This document shows positions 1 through 9,564 of a stretch of 64,000 nt of DNA, one piece after another. The stretch is from assembly GCA_017546445.1 (NCBI GenBank), contig JAFYWX010000020.1, positions 1-64,000 of the forward strand. Reading direction: 5' to 3'. Source of the DNA: Akkermansia sp. (GTDB taxonomy: Bacteria > Verrucomicrobiota > Verrucomicrobiia > Verrucomicrobiales > Akkermansiaceae). Under the pieces are notes generated by a model that saw nothing but the letters and a program-made list of their open reading frames with translations, did no database searches and was not told the origin of the DNA. Within the stretch, counting starts at the first letter, position 1; every line of letters starts with the position of its first letter. Both the position numbers and the translations under genes were made by a program.

Positions 1-2001
1 ACTACCTACTACCACGCCCCGCAGGATGGCGAGGAGCCGGTGACGGATAGTCTCACCCCCGCCCGCAGTTACGCGTACAACCATCTCGGCCAGCTCACGC
101 AGGTGACGGATGCCGCCGGAACTCGCACTATCAGCTACAACCAGTATGGCGAGCAGGATAGCGATTCCCTCGTGGTGGATGGCGATACCCACCTCATCAC
201 CGAAACACGTGATGCGCAGGGTCGCTCCACGGGCTATGTGTACAGCAAGAACGGCGCCACCCAGCAGACCGTGACCACCGGCTACGGTGAAGATGGCCGC
301 ATCAATAGTGCCGGCTTCCTGCACGGTGGCGCTGAAAAGCAGTTCAGCTACGAATACCTGACCGGCACGCACCTGCTGCAGAAGCTCACCAAACCGAATG
401 GCATGAGCCTGACGCAGAGCTATGAGCCGCAGCGTGACCTGCTCACCGGCATGGCCTACAACCGCGGCAGCACCCTCGTGACACAGCGCACCTACACCTA
501 CGATTCGCTCGGCCGCCCGCTTAACCGCAGCACCGCCCGCAGCGGCCAGACGGTGAATGACAGCTTCGGCTACAATAACCGCAGCGAACTCACCACCGCT
601 ACGGTGAACGGAGGCGCCTATGCCTACGATTACGACAACATCGGCAACCGGAAGACGGCTCAGGAAGCAACGGAAGAGGTGACCGGCTACACGGCCAATG
701 AGCTCAACCAGTACACCACCCTTTCGGTGGATGGTGCTATCGACTTCCAGCCGGAGTATGATGCAGACGGTAACCAGACGCGCGTGAAGACGAGCACCGG
801 TATCTGGGCTGTGAGCTACGATACCGAAAACCGCCCCACGGATTTCACCAGCATGGCAGCAGATAATACCATCACCACCGTGCATTGTGAGTACGACCAC
901 ATGGGCCGCCGCGCTATCAAGCGGGTCATGGTGAATGGCAATGTGACGCTTCACCAGCGCTACATCTACCGCGGCTATCTGCAGATTGCCTGCATCGATC
1001 TCACCCGCAGCCACCACCCCGTGCTCTGGTACATCACCTGGGACCCGACCCAGTCTATCGCCACCCGCCCGCTGGCTATCCAGAAAGACGGCACCTGGTA
1101 CACCTACGGCTGGGATCTCACCAAGAATATCTGCGAGGTATACCGCAACAACGGCACCCTTGGCACCAGCTATACCTACTCGCCTTACGGACAGGTATCA
1201 GCAGAAGGAGCCACCGAGCAACCCATCCAGTGGTCCAGCGAGTTCAACGACACAGAACTCGGCCTGATCTACTACAACTACCGCCACTACAACCCGGTGG
1301 ATGGGAGATGGACGGGGCGGGATTGCTTGAATATTCCGACTATCCCTGCATATATTTATTATAATCCCTTATTTACGCTAGATTATGTCGGTAATTTGAC
1401 TATGAGTGCAAGGAGTTACGGTGCTTCTATCGAACGCAGGCAGCTATACGATATAGAATGGGATATGGCGTTAGACTCCCCTGCAAAAAATAGATTATAT
1501 ATTGTGCAAAAAATCATAAAAGACATAAGCGTGATTTGGTGTTATTCAACTCATGATTCTATGAAGTCATCTCGTGAGCGATATTGGGAGGCATGGCTGG
1601 TGTATAAAAAAGAAATTAAACCAAGGGTCCCTAAAGGTCAGGTGATTGATAGGTGGTATCAAGATATGCCCAAGATAAAAAACACAAAAGGGGAAGTTGT
1701 TATGACTTCTGAAGCTAAAGTGTTTCCTCGTTCTGTAACGGGCGATTTGGGGGATCAAATGAAGAATACTGGTAATTATCCTGGAGCAGATTCTCGTCTG
1801 TCCGAATGGAAACCGGCCGAGTATAATGAAATGAGCGGTGGCATATCTTCAACTAACAACCAGCCACGCTGGTGGAATTCGCCCTCACTGGAAAAGACAA
1901 CAAAACAGAAAGTGGAAATTACATGGGACTATTGCGAATGTAAATACGACTATGAAATGAAAATAAATGGCGAAGTCGTGATACATAACCTTATATCATA
2001 A
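1..2001 (+). CDS. Rhs/YD-repeat protein with variable C-terminal tip (5' partial)
   Basis: The frame is open from base 1, so the gene begins upstream of the window. About 440 residues of YD-type repeats lead to the Rhs core signature near 1234-1320 (FNDTELGLIYYNYRHYNPVD, then GRWTGRD). Rhs proteins form a shell around a C-terminal toxin, and the core motif marks the border. After it base composition drops sharply in GC and the last about 225 residues match nothing I recognise; they are rich in Trp, Tyr and Lys and contain a WDYCECKYDY stretch. I infer a polymorphic-toxin tip of unknown activity. A small exported protein follows 9 bases downstream, as expected for immunity. This is the only cassette here with a long core, so it is probably the expressed member of the train. 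The Rhs assignment is firm; toxicity is inference. Confidence 0.85.
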   Translation, partial: TTYYHAPQDGEEPVTDSLTPARSYAYNHLGQLTQVTDAAGTRTISYNQYGEQDSDSLVVDGDTHLITETRDAQGRSTGYVYSKNGATQQTVTTGYGEDGRINSAGFLHGGAEKQFSYEYLTGTHLLQKLTKPNGMSLTQSYEPQRDLLTGMAYNRGSTLVTQRTYTYDSLGRPLNRSTARSGQTVNDSFGYNNRSELTTATVNGGAYAYDYDNIGNRKTAQEATEEVTGYTANELNQYTTLSVDGAIDFQPEYDADGNQTRVKTSTGIWAVSYDTENRPTDFTSMAADNTITTVHCEYDHMGRRAIKRVMVNGNVTLHQRYIYRGYLQIACIDLTRSHHPVLWYITWDPTQSIATRPLAIQKDGTWYTYGWDLTKNICEVYRNNGTLGTSYTYSPYGQVSAEGATEQPIQWSSEFNDTELGLIYYNYRHYNPVDGRWTGRDCLNIPTIPAYIYYNPLFTLDYVGNLTMSARSYGASIERRQLYDIEWDMALDSPAKNRLYIVQKIIKDISVIWCYSTHDSMKSSRERYWEAWLVYKKEIKPRVPKGQVIDRWYQDMPKIKNTKGEVVMTSEAKVFPRSVTGDLGDQMKNTGNYPGADSRLSEWKPAEYNEMSGGISSTNNQPRWWNSPSLEKTTKQKVEITWDYCECKYDYEMKINGEVVIHNLIS

Positions 2002-2010
2002 CCTAGAAAA

Positions 2011-2469
2011 ATGAAATTATTGATGCTTGCTACTCTATTTTTTTCATCCGTTGTACATGCCGGTGTCTATTTGGATTTACATGCGGATTCGTATGAAGTG
2101 CTTTTAAATTCTGTAAATTGTAATGTTCAGGAGAAGAAGTATTGGGGGATACGATATGAACAGCTTGTTTTAAAAGATAAGTTATTACACTTGCTGAAAG
2201 AATATGATACATCTGCAAAAAATAAGATAGAAGAAATAGAAAGAGTGGTGTATGAAATCGATCAAAAAGATGTTTATTTGGATAAATTATCAGATGAAAT
2301 CATTGATAGAAATCCAGATTTTTTGTATTTATTAATGAGTTTTTCATACAGAGAAGATTATGATTTTGAAAATATCCTATTCAAAATAAAAGGGTGGAAT
2401 CAAATATCAGGGAAACTATATTACAGAATTATTAGATACACTACAATAAACACAATATACGAGATATAA
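2011..2469 (+). CDS. Small exported protein, candidate immunity to the Rhs tip upstream
   Basis: 152 residues. The N-terminus MKLLMLATLFFSSVVHA reads as a Sec signal peptide with an AxA-like cleavage site, so the product is exported. The remainder is rich in Lys, Asp, Ile and Tyr, predicted mostly helical, with no family I recognise. It starts 9 bases after the stop of the Rhs gene and has the same low GC as that gene's tip, which is the arrangement of toxin and cognate immunity genes. An exported location would suit a toxin acting in the periplasm. Function is inferred from position only. Confidence 0.55.
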   Translation: MKLLMLATLFFSSVVHAGVYLDLHADSYEVLLNSVNCNVQEKKYWGIRYEQLVLKDKLLHLLKEYDTSAKNKIEEIERVVYEIDQKDVYLDKLSDEIIDRNPDFLYLLMSFSYREDYDFENILFKIKGWNQISGKLYYRIIRYTTINTIYEI

Positions 2470-2573
2470 TCATTCACCAGTTTCCCAAAAACGGTTGAAT
2501 TATCAGCACGCTTTTTCAGGACGCCCCTCATCAGCTCGATAAAGAGAATCCGGAGTCGTTCCTGTGATGGAGA

Positions 2574-3986
2574 TTGAATAGTTTTTTTGCTTTAAACTCG
2601 AAGGACTTCCTGTCGTTTCAGTTTCTGAGCGTATTTAACCCAGGGATGCATGGTTGCGGCCATGCATCCCTGCAGTGTTGCAAGTTTTTAGAAATCGAGA
2701 GTAAATCTGTTTTTGTTAGCGAACGCGGCTTGACTTCTGTGCAGTGGACGGAGTATAGTGAGCATACGAAACGAGTGCAATACAGTACAGTGCCCACCAG
2801 CTCCATCACCTCAGAAGTGGTGATGGTGGATGGTTTTGCGCTCTCGCAGAAGGATACGGCAGGGGTTGCCACCACTTTCACCCGCAGCTACACGGTGAAT
2901 GGTATGGTGCTCACACAGACCGATGGACGCGGCAATAATGGCGAGTGCGACCACATGGGCCGCCGAGCTATCAAGCGGGTCATGGTGAATGGCAATGTGA
3001 CGCTTCATCAGCGCTACATCTACCGCGGCTATCTGCAGATTGCCTGCATCGATCTCACCCGCAGCCACCACCCCGCGCTCTGGTACATCACCTGGGACCC
3101 CACGCAGCAAAATGCCACCCGCCCGCTGGCGCTCCAGAAGGACGGCACCTGGTATACCTACGGCTGGGATTTGACCAAGAACATCTGTGAGGTATACAGC
3201 TCCTCCGGCTACATCCGCAGCAGTTATACCTATTCCCCCTACGGGCAGGTATCAGCTAGTGGTGCTATCGAGCAGCCCATCCAGTGGTTCAGCGAGTTCA
3301 ATGATATCGAACTCGGCCTTGTCTACTACAACTACCGCCACTACAACCCGGTGGATGGGAGATGGACGGGGAGGGATAGAATAAAAGTTCATAATGAATA
3401 TATATATGTTGATAATATATCTTTAAATTCTACAGATATCCTGGGAGAACAAAGAATATCGCAACTTATGAAGACGTGTACTCGTATTTCAGAAGAACGA
3501 AAGACAGCTATTCGGAATAGTAAACACTTCAGAGGATGTGATATCAATATTGCATGTGAGTATACACGTAATGCAGTTTCATACGCTAACGTAAGCGGAT
3601 ATAATATCACTTTATATATTCCAAGATGCATGAGTGATGGGGAGATTGGGTTGCTAAATACTTTAAATCATGAACTTATTCATCTTTATGACAATTGTAA
3701 ATTAGGGGGGATACGCGATTGCCGATCGTTCTGGTATGGAGAAATCAGAGCTAGTTACTTTGGTCAGTGTGCACAAATTGTGGCAGAATCGAAGAGGAAA
3801 GCGTGTGCAATCCGAGGTGCTAAGCGAAGTGTTAGCTATATCGTAAAGAAGAAACTGAAAGACAAAGCAAAAGATGCCGCATTCTGGCAACCATGTTACC
3901 CTAATGATAAGGTTGCTGACAAGTTTGCGGAAAATGCCTATATTCAAATGAAGCGACTCCCGAATAATCCGTTCGCGACACTATGA
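2574..3986 (+). CDS. Truncated Rhs cassette with ATP23/M76-like metalloprotease tip
   Basis: 470 residues from a TTG at 2574; no clear ribosome site, so the start is uncertain and the piece may be a silent cassette. The N-terminal third is a scrambled Rhs remnant: two core segments are joined at DGRGNNGECDHMGRRAIK, skipping the repeats present in the first Rhs gene. The core border motif (FNDIELGLVYYNYRHYNPVD) is at about 3297-3357. The tip contains NHELIHLYDNC with His366, Glu367 and His370, then GEIRASYFGQC about 20 residues later. HELIHxxDxC followed by EIRA is the signature of the M76 (ATP23) metallopeptidase family as I know it, so a zinc protease toxin is a reasonable inference. Its paralogue lies at 4573-5671. 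A lipoprotein gene follows. Confidence 0.6.
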   Translation: MNSFFALNSKDFLSFQFLSVFNPGMHGCGHASLQCCKFLEIESKSVFVSERGLTSVQWTEYSEHTKRVQYSTVPTSSITSEVVMVDGFALSQKDTAGVATTFTRSYTVNGMVLTQTDGRGNNGECDHMGRRAIKRVMVNGNVTLHQRYIYRGYLQIACIDLTRSHHPALWYITWDPTQQNATRPLALQKDGTWYTYGWDLTKNICEVYSSSGYIRSSYTYSPYGQVSASGAIEQPIQWFSEFNDIELGLVYYNYRHYNPVDGRWTGRDRIKVHNEYIYVDNISLNSTDILGEQRISQLMKTCTRISEERKTAIRNSKHFRGCDINIACEYTRNAVSYANVSGYNITLYIPRCMSDGEIGLLNTLNHELIHLYDNCKLGGIRDCRSFWYGEIRASYFGQCAQIVAESKRKACAIRGAKRSVSYIVKKKLKDKAKDAAFWQPCYPNDKVADKFAENAYIQMKRLPNNPFATL

Positions 3987-4154
3987 CTATTGTTAAGTAT
4001 ATATATTTAAACAGTAGATACTAAGGACAACTATGGCACATCTCATATCTATGAGGTGTGCCGTAATATAAATTGTGAAATCAGAGTTATTATAAAAAAT
4101 ACCATCGACTCTTTTCTGTTATTACAAAAATTATAAACCAATAACCAAATACGA

Positions 4155-4586
4155 ATGAGAATTATAATTAAAACAACATTGATTTTATGGCTTGCCTGTC
4201 TGTGTTCCTGTGGTTCTCAAAATGTGCAGGTGTTTGATTTTTTCTCAAATGTTGAGCCGACACGCCTTTCTAGTACAGAATTAGCAGCTGTTCAAAATCT
4301 GTTGAAGAAAATGGAAAATGAAGGTGAACCTGAGCCAGAGCATCAGCATGTATGCAATTTTGATTCAAGTCAGGAGAGTCGTTCAATCTGCTATATGCCA
4401 TACATGAGTATCGTTATAAATGGCGAAGGGTGGGATTTATATAAATCGGCAATATCAGGAGTTGTGATGTTTCATAAAGGATGGGAACCTCTTGTAGTAA
4501 ATAATGTTTTGTGTAATGAAATGCGGCGGATTTTGAAATTGCCCGTTTGCCTCGATGATAACGATATCATAAATGAAGACAAATAA
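4155..4586 (+). CDS. Putative lipoprotein, candidate immunity to M76-like tip
   Basis: 143 residues starting at an ATG after a 168-base AT-rich gap. The signal MRIIIKTTLILWLACLCSCG contains a lipobox-like LCSC, so lipidation at Cys and membrane anchoring are likely. The mature part is short, acidic and has no family I recognise. It follows a metalloprotease-like Rhs tip in the same orientation and shares its low GC, so it is the natural candidate for protection. Its 3' end runs directly into the next Rhs core fragment: the ATG of that fragment lies inside its last codons. That shows how closely cassettes were joined by recombination. Confidence 0.55.
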   Translation: MRIIIKTTLILWLACLCSCGSQNVQVFDFFSNVEPTRLSSTELAAVQNLLKKMENEGEPEPEHQHVCNFDSSQESRSICYMPYMSIVINGEGWDLYKSAISGVVMFHKGWEPLVVNNVLCNEMRRILKLPVCLDDNDIINEDK

Positions 4587-5671
4587 CTGCACAGGTCAGC
4601 ACCAGCGCTGCATCTACCGAGGTTACCTGCAGATAGTCTGTATCGACCTCACCCGCACCACCCATCCGGCTCTGTGGTACATCACCAGGGAAAGCCCCCA
4701 AGAGCTCGGAGGGGGATTGGACAAACCGCGCAGCGAGTTTGCCCCGCAGGGGCGAGCAGGCAATGGGGTGCCTGCGAGTCAACCGACCCAGCCCGTCGCC
4801 ACCCGTCCGCTGGCCATCCAGAAGGACGGCACCTGGTACACCTGTGGCTGGGATCTCACCAAGAATATCTGCGAGGTCTATCGCAACAACGGCACCCTTG
4901 GCACCAGCTATACCTACTCGCCTTACGGACAGGTGTCCTCAACAGGAGATGTGGAGCAGCCTATCCAGTGGTCCAGCGAGTTCAATGATATCGAACTCGG
5001 CCTTGTCTACTACAACTACCGCCACTACAACCCGGTGGATGGCCGTTGGATTGGGCGTGATAAAGTCGATGTAACCAACAACTTGTTGGATTATACATTG
5101 AATGCTCCTGTGAAGGCGTATGATGAATTGGGACTTAGTATTACACAAGTCTTTTCTCAATTGTTTACACAAAACCAACCAGACTGCTGTGAAAAATGTA
5201 ATAAGTACTTGGAAGAAAAAAAAGAAAATATATGCGTCTGAAATTGCTCAGATTTCAAAAAAAGGTTGTGAACTTGAATTCGTCTGCAAAAACTTTTATT
5301 CCAATTCGAGCGGAGGAACTAGAAGAACGGATTTTCGTTTGAATCCATTTAGTAGAATCTCTATAAAAATAAGTATAAACTGCAAATTTGGTAATACGCA
5401 AGATTTGAATTCACCAGAGGATACATTTGGCCATGAACTGATGCATGCTATCGACCATTGTGATGGAAAGCTCGATGGAAGCTGTGAGTCTAATATCTGT
5501 TCAGAAATCAGAGCATACTCCGTAGGCGGATGTAAAAATATGATAGGAGATGAATTGATTAGTTGTTTAAAGCGCCGAGTACCTGCTTCAGCTGATAAAA
5601 TGTGTTGGTTTCTTAATAAGGAAGATATAGCAAAAAAAGTACCGTCCATGCTCAACCATTGCTTGAAATAA
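4573..5671 (+). pseudogene. Frameshifted Rhs cassette with second ATP23/M76-like tip
   Basis: The first frame (4573-5241) holds the last part of the Rhs core, including FNDIELGLVYYNYRHYNPVD, and stops just after an A8 run at 5216-5223. The +1 frame continues without interruption to 5671 and carries FGHELMHAIDHC and, 17 residues further, CSEIRAYSVGGC, the same M76-like signature as the tip at 2574-3986. Removing one A would fuse core and tip. The Rhs part lacks any N-terminal region and also has an in-frame insertion of about 96 bases (near 4687-4783) that contains a GC-rich hairpin and breaks the WYITWDPTQ block seen in the other copies. Likely a decayed or silent cassette; slippage at the A8 run could still restore the frame. 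Confidence 0.65.
5216..5223 (+). repeat. A8 tract at the frameshift of the Rhs-M76 cassette
   Basis: Eight consecutive A residues lie exactly at the point where the Rhs core frame ends and the metalloprotease tip frame takes over. One base fewer gives a continuous gene. Homopolymers of this length can slip during replication or transcription. Confidence 0.7.
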
Positions 5672-5676
5672 ATACA

Positions 5677-6123
5677 ATGAAAGCAATTCATTACATAATG
5701 GGAATTATTACAGCTCTGGCGTCCGTGTCATGTGTGCAGCATATATATTATGTTCGAGGTTTGCTTTCCGGGGAAGCCATGTGTGTGCTGGATGGGGAGA
5801 ATAGAGTTGTGCAAACAATCTACGAACCAAAGCTCAGAATGAAATTTCTGGATGCGTACTGCGCCTCTGCCAAAACGGGCTACCTGTGTCAGATGCAGAT
5901 TAATCCAAATTTTGAAAGCTATTCTGCGTATACGCTCGCACTTGTTGACGCGGAGGGGAAAACCATTTATTCTCTTTTGATTAGCAAGGATTTGACGATT
6001 GATTTCTACGAATCCGCTATCTGGGCCCCATGCGACATAGATGGTGATTGTTGTTATATAGGTCATTTCCTTGATTCTAATGTAAAAGAGAGGATTCGCT
6101 GTTCTTCATTTGATGACAAATAG
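5677..6123 (+). CDS. Putative lipoprotein, candidate immunity to second M76-like tip
   Basis: 148 residues from the ATG at 5677, 5 bases after the toxin-tip stop. An upstream in-frame ATG at 5659 would overlap the toxin. The signal MKAIHYIMGIITALASVSC has a lipobox (ASVSC). Contains scattered Cys residues and the peptide CDIDGDCCYIGH near the C-terminus. No family recognised and little similarity to the 4155-4586 lipoprotein, although the two toxins are related; immunity proteins often diverge faster than toxins. Role inferred from position. Confidence 0.55.
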   Translation: MKAIHYIMGIITALASVSCVQHIYYVRGLLSGEAMCVLDGENRVVQTIYEPKLRMKFLDAYCASAKTGYLCQMQINPNFESYSAYTLALVDAEGKTIYSLLISKDLTIDFYESAIWAPCDIDGDCCYIGHFLDSNVKERIRCSSFDDK

Positions 6124-6239
6124 GCAATGTTTGCATTGCGCCGTTCTTTAATTGTCAAGTAATGAACATCAGTAGAGCCATTGCAATCAAAACATCCAAC
6201 AAACTATGATTGAAACCAGATACGTTGAGGTTTGTTGCA

Positions 6240-7461
6240 GGCTGGAGGCTACAGCATTTCCTTCACTCTGCGCTATAATGCCGCCGCCCAGCTGCTCACC
6301 AGCGTGCAGAAGCAGCTCATTTCGCAGCTTTCGCCCTAAACTGGCGCTCAAACGAGAGTAAATCCGTTTTTGTCAGCGAACGTGGCTTGACTTCTGTGCA
6401 GTGGACGGAGTATAGTGAACATACGAAACGAGTGCAATACAGTACGGTACCCACCAGTTCCATCACTGCCGAGACGGTGATGGTAGATGGCTTCGCGCTC
6501 TCGCAGAAGGACACGGCTGGTGTTGTGACCACCTTCACCCGCAGCCACCACCCCGCACTCTGGTATATTACCTGGGACCCCACGCAGAATACCGCCACCC
6601 GCCCGCTGGCACTCCAGAAGGACGGCACCTGGTATACCTACGGCTGGGATCTCACCAAGAACATCTGCGAGGTATACCGCACCAACGGCACCCTTGGCAC
6701 CTGCTATACCTATACCCCCTATGGCTTGCCAAGCCAAAGCACCAACGGTGCGGCGGCTGGCGGTGTCGAACAGCCCATCCAGTGGTCCAGCGAGTACAAC
6801 GACACCGAACTCGGCCTCACCTACTACAACTACCGCCACTACAATCCGGCGGAAGGAAGGTGGATTAGAAGGGATAAGGAAATACAAGAAGAAAATAATC
6901 TATATTGTTATGTTTTAAATTTTCCAGCCTTACATATTGATTTAAAAGGCAATATAACCATGTGTAAGGCATGTGCGATCAAATTACCTAAGCCAACGGA
7001 GCCAATTTTTTTATATTTATATGAAAATAAGGGTGGCGGGACCTCTATTAGTTACGTTACGCAGGATGATATTAACTTATTTTATACTTCTGCTTTTAAA
7101 TTGCATAACAAACGTAGGAATAAAAAAACGCTGTTATCAGGTTCGTATTAAACAAGACAGCGCTGCTACAGAAGGGGATTTGAATCGATTTGGATGCGAT
7201 ATTATATTTATAATAGGTCATGGACAGAAGATTGATGGCCATGATTATGTAAAGTTAAAAGATGGTAATATATGCATTTCTAATTATAACAAAAATGGAA
7301 TACGTTGCGAAGGGATAGGATGTTATATTAGTGGCGAGAAAGGCACTATACCTCATACTTATGCCCTAAGAAAACTGGCAAAGAAAATTCAGAATTTGTA
7401 TAATAGTCCGGATTGTCCAGGGAAGACTGTTTGTGTTTTTTCTGGTCCGGTGAATGTATGA
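6240..7461 (+). pseudogene. Broken Rhs cassette with a GHG-containing tip, frameshifted
   Basis: Bases 6240-6340 encode a fragment of Rhs core ending in a stop. From 6348 comes the same roughly 100-base junction block found at 2692 and 8933. An open frame from 6387 then carries the core border (YNDTELGLTYYNYRHYN) to 6867. This frame closes at 7151 just after an A7 run (7122-7128), and the +1 frame continues to 7461. The joined tip contains CDIIFIIGHGQKIDGHDYV and, about 40 residues later, GIGCYISGEKG. A hydrophobic strand ending in GHG with a later Cys in a turn is reminiscent of caspase/CHAT-fold proteases, but this is weak. Removing one A would restore the reading frame. Confidence 0.55.
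7122..7128 (+). repeat. A7 tract at the frameshift of the GHG-tip cassette
   Basis: Seven A residues mark the break between the Rhs frame and the remainder of the toxin tip. The frame change (+1, one base too many) has the same sense as at the A8 tract of the preceding cassette. Confidence 0.65.
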
Positions 7462-7517
7462 TATAAAAATGTTATGTGCATTGAGTTTGTTTATTTATTG
7501 AAAATATGTTAAAATAT

Positions 7518-8039
7518 ATGAAAACGATAGTGTTTTTGTGGAGTGCTCTTATGGCATTGCCTTCCTTCGCTGCCTGCATGGAAGCTGCTCGCATACATGT
7601 TGATTGCATGGAACACTGGAAGGAGACTAAGGAAAAGGTGCAGGATGCATTTGGTAACCATGGGCGCGTTTTATTGGAATACAATAAGGATGAGATTGAT
7701 ATAAATCCCAATGGGTATGAAAATGAACTGGACTTTGTTGTTGCAGGAACAGCAACGCAAAAAACATCAGACAAAACCGAGCTTAGAAAGTTAAAACTCA
7801 GACCAACATATGCGGTATATCACAGGGTTTATATCAAAAGAGAAAACATAAAGGATTCCATTATGAGAATAAAGGGGATATGCCGAGACTCAAAAGTGAA
7901 AGTTGAGGGCGTCGTCTTAATGGTATATATCAGTGATGCAGTAAAAACGCATGTTTTATGTGATGTATTAAGGTACTACAAGAAGGAACTCTATCCTATT
8001 GATGTAATCGGAATATTAATCTCATCAAATCATACGTAA
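7518..8039 (+). CDS. Exported protein, paralogue of the 9746-10288 protein, candidate immunity
   Basis: 173 residues from the ATG at 7518 (another ATG lies at 7506). The signal peptide ends in LPSFAAC. The mature protein shares long identical blocks with the product of 9746-10288, including DEIDINPNGYENELDFVVAG, KTELRKLK, and VEGVVLM followed by AVKTHVLCD. It follows the GHG-containing toxin tip. Because the second copy follows a different, nearly empty Rhs remnant, both probably descend from one immunity gene duplicated along with its cassette. No known domain recognised. The conserved blocks imply selection on the fold rather than decay. Confidence 0.6.
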   Translation: MKTIVFLWSALMALPSFAACMEAARIHVDCMEHWKETKEKVQDAFGNHGRVLLEYNKDEIDINPNGYENELDFVVAGTATQKTSDKTELRKLKLRPTYAVYHRVYIKRENIKDSIMRIKGICRDSKVKVEGVVLMVYISDAVKTHVLCDVLRYYKKELYPIDVIGILISSNHT

Positions 8040-8272
8040 TCGATAGACAGAGTAGAATTTTTGCTCATGCAGCGCACGGTTCATGCTTAAGGTTAACAGC
8101 GGTTTTCATTCTTGTTCGAAGAGCCAGAAATGATATATAAAACCACCTGTACCTAGAGACAAGGAGGTAGGTACATTTAAAATTTATAACTTTGCTTTTC
8201 GCAATTGCCAATGGTGGGTAACATTTAGATATAACATAGGTATGGATTATAATCAACCGTGCTGTAACCCTG

Positions 8273-8554
8273 ATGGAATGCGTTATGAAAAATCATAAAA
8301 AAAGTAAATTAGTTGTTCTATTCGTTGTGACATATCTATCATTGATGACCGGGGAAGCTTTGAGTGGTACAGAATTAATGTCCAATAAATATGTTAATAT
8401 GACATTAAGCATAGTCATACCATTGATATGCTTGTTACTGTACATACATGAAAGATGCAAGGGCAATTGGCTTAAGATTATATATACCGTGCTGATATTG
8501 CTAATTATTCCATTTATCTTATATTGCATAATTCTTCTACACGCGCTGGCATAA
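8273..8554 (+). CDS. Small three-segment membrane protein
   Basis: 93 residues, or 89 from the second Met at 8285. Hydrophobic segments around residues 12-30, 42-60 and 68-90 indicate three transmembrane helices with a short basic loop (ERCKGNW). Very low GC like the toxin and immunity genes. No toxin tip precedes it directly: the gap from 8040 to 8272 shows no gene. It could be an orphan immunity gene left after cassette loss. No family recognised. Confidence 0.45.
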   Translation: MECVMKNHKKSKLVVLFVVTYLSLMTGEALSGTELMSNKYVNMTLSIVIPLICLLLYIHERCKGNWLKIIYTVLILLIIPFILYCIILLHALA

Positions 8555-8929
8555 TTAAGAGCAGTCCAACAAACGGACTTTGGCGGTGTCATTATGCGCA
8601 CGAAGTGCGCGGAAATTTGAGCCCGTCAGGGCGGCAGCTGATAGCGCGGGGTGGAGCGACGAAGTCGCGGAACCCCGGATAAAGTGAAAATAATATCAGA
8701 GCCCCCGGAGTGGGGCGGCAGAAAACGAAGCTCCAATATGTTGCGTTGCTTTTCCGTCTCTGGGTTGACACCCTTCCGTCTCCGCTGAAGCTTGGGGCTT
8801 CGCGTCTGCGCTGCTTCCGTCATCGACCTGATGTCTGCGCAAAGACATTCAGTCACGATTACATTGCCCGCTTAAAGGCGGGCAGTGAAATCAGTGTGCA
8901 TAAGCAGCTCATTTCGCAGCTTTCGCTCG
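8555..8929. other. Gene-free stretch of GC-rich palindromes
   Basis: No convincing gene. It contains several short hairpins: GCGCACGAAGTGCGC near 8597, GCGACGAAGTCGC near 8653, and a GCGGGGTGG ... AACCCCG pair around 8645-8680. The composition is far more GC-rich than the flanking toxin-associated genes. It reads as a REP-like or mobile palindromic insertion between two Rhs remnants. The end (about 8895-8930) restores Rhs-like sequence (AAGCAGCTCATTTCGCAGC) also present at 6311. Confidence 0.4.
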
Positions 8930-9257
8930 CAATCGAGAGTAAATCTGTGTTTATCAGCGAACGCGGCTTGACTTCCACCCAGTGGACGGAGTATAGTGAA
9001 CATACGAAACGAGTGCAATACAGTACGGTGCCACCAGCACCATCACAGCCAAGGCCGTGACGGTGGATGGCATGGTGCTCACGCAGACAGATGGCCGCGG
9101 CAATAATGGCGAGTGCGACCACATGGGCCGCCGAGCAATCAAGCGGGTCATGGTGAATGGCAATGTGACCCTTCATCAGCGCTACATCTACCGCGGCTAC
9201 CTGCAGATTGCCTGCATCGACCTCACTCGAGGCCACCATCCGCTTGGTAAAAAATGA
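8930..9257 (+). pseudogene. Rhs core fragment without tip
   Basis: Starts with the junction block shared with 2692 and 6348, contains the DGRGNNGECDHMGRRAIK fusion seen in the 2574 cassette, and ends at IACIDLTRGHH, well before the usual core border. There are two frames with a break near 9055. The tip has been deleted and the core runs into the start of the next small gene at 9254. A remnant, not expected to be functional. Confidence 0.7.
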
Positions 9258-9562
9258 AAAGAAAATTCATATTTTGCGTATCGTTGCTTTTAATGTGCAC
9301 GTGTTTACACTTTCTCATTTTTGATGTAAAACATATATCAAAAGATGAGTTAGTATACATGACGTTGACGGATTCAGAAAACTTTATAACCTACTGTGGA
9401 AGTTGTGATTTGTTTGATTATTACACATGCTTTCTGTTTAGATACAAGACAAATTCGTCTGAATGTACAATAAATCCTCGTAACAAATTTAAGTTTGATA
9501 ATTTTAAGACTAAAAAGAAAGTTGTGTTCAATCCTGATTTTTATTATTTTACAATAGAATAG
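9254..9562 (+). CDS. Small exported protein in Rhs remnant, possible orphan immunity
   Basis: 102 residues. MKRKFIFCVSLLLMCTCLHF is a signal peptide or N-terminal anchor. The rest is rich in Phe, Tyr, Asp and Cys with no recognised family. Its ATG overlaps the end of the Rhs fragment, so it was probably brought in by recombination at the cassette border. Low GC as in the other cassette cargo. The function is a guess. Confidence 0.4.
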   Translation: MKRKFIFCVSLLLMCTCLHFLIFDVKHISKDELVYMTLTDSENFITYCGSCDLFDYYTCFLFRYKTNSSECTINPRNKFKFDNFKTKKKVVFNPDFYYFTIE

Positions 9563-9564
9563 TG

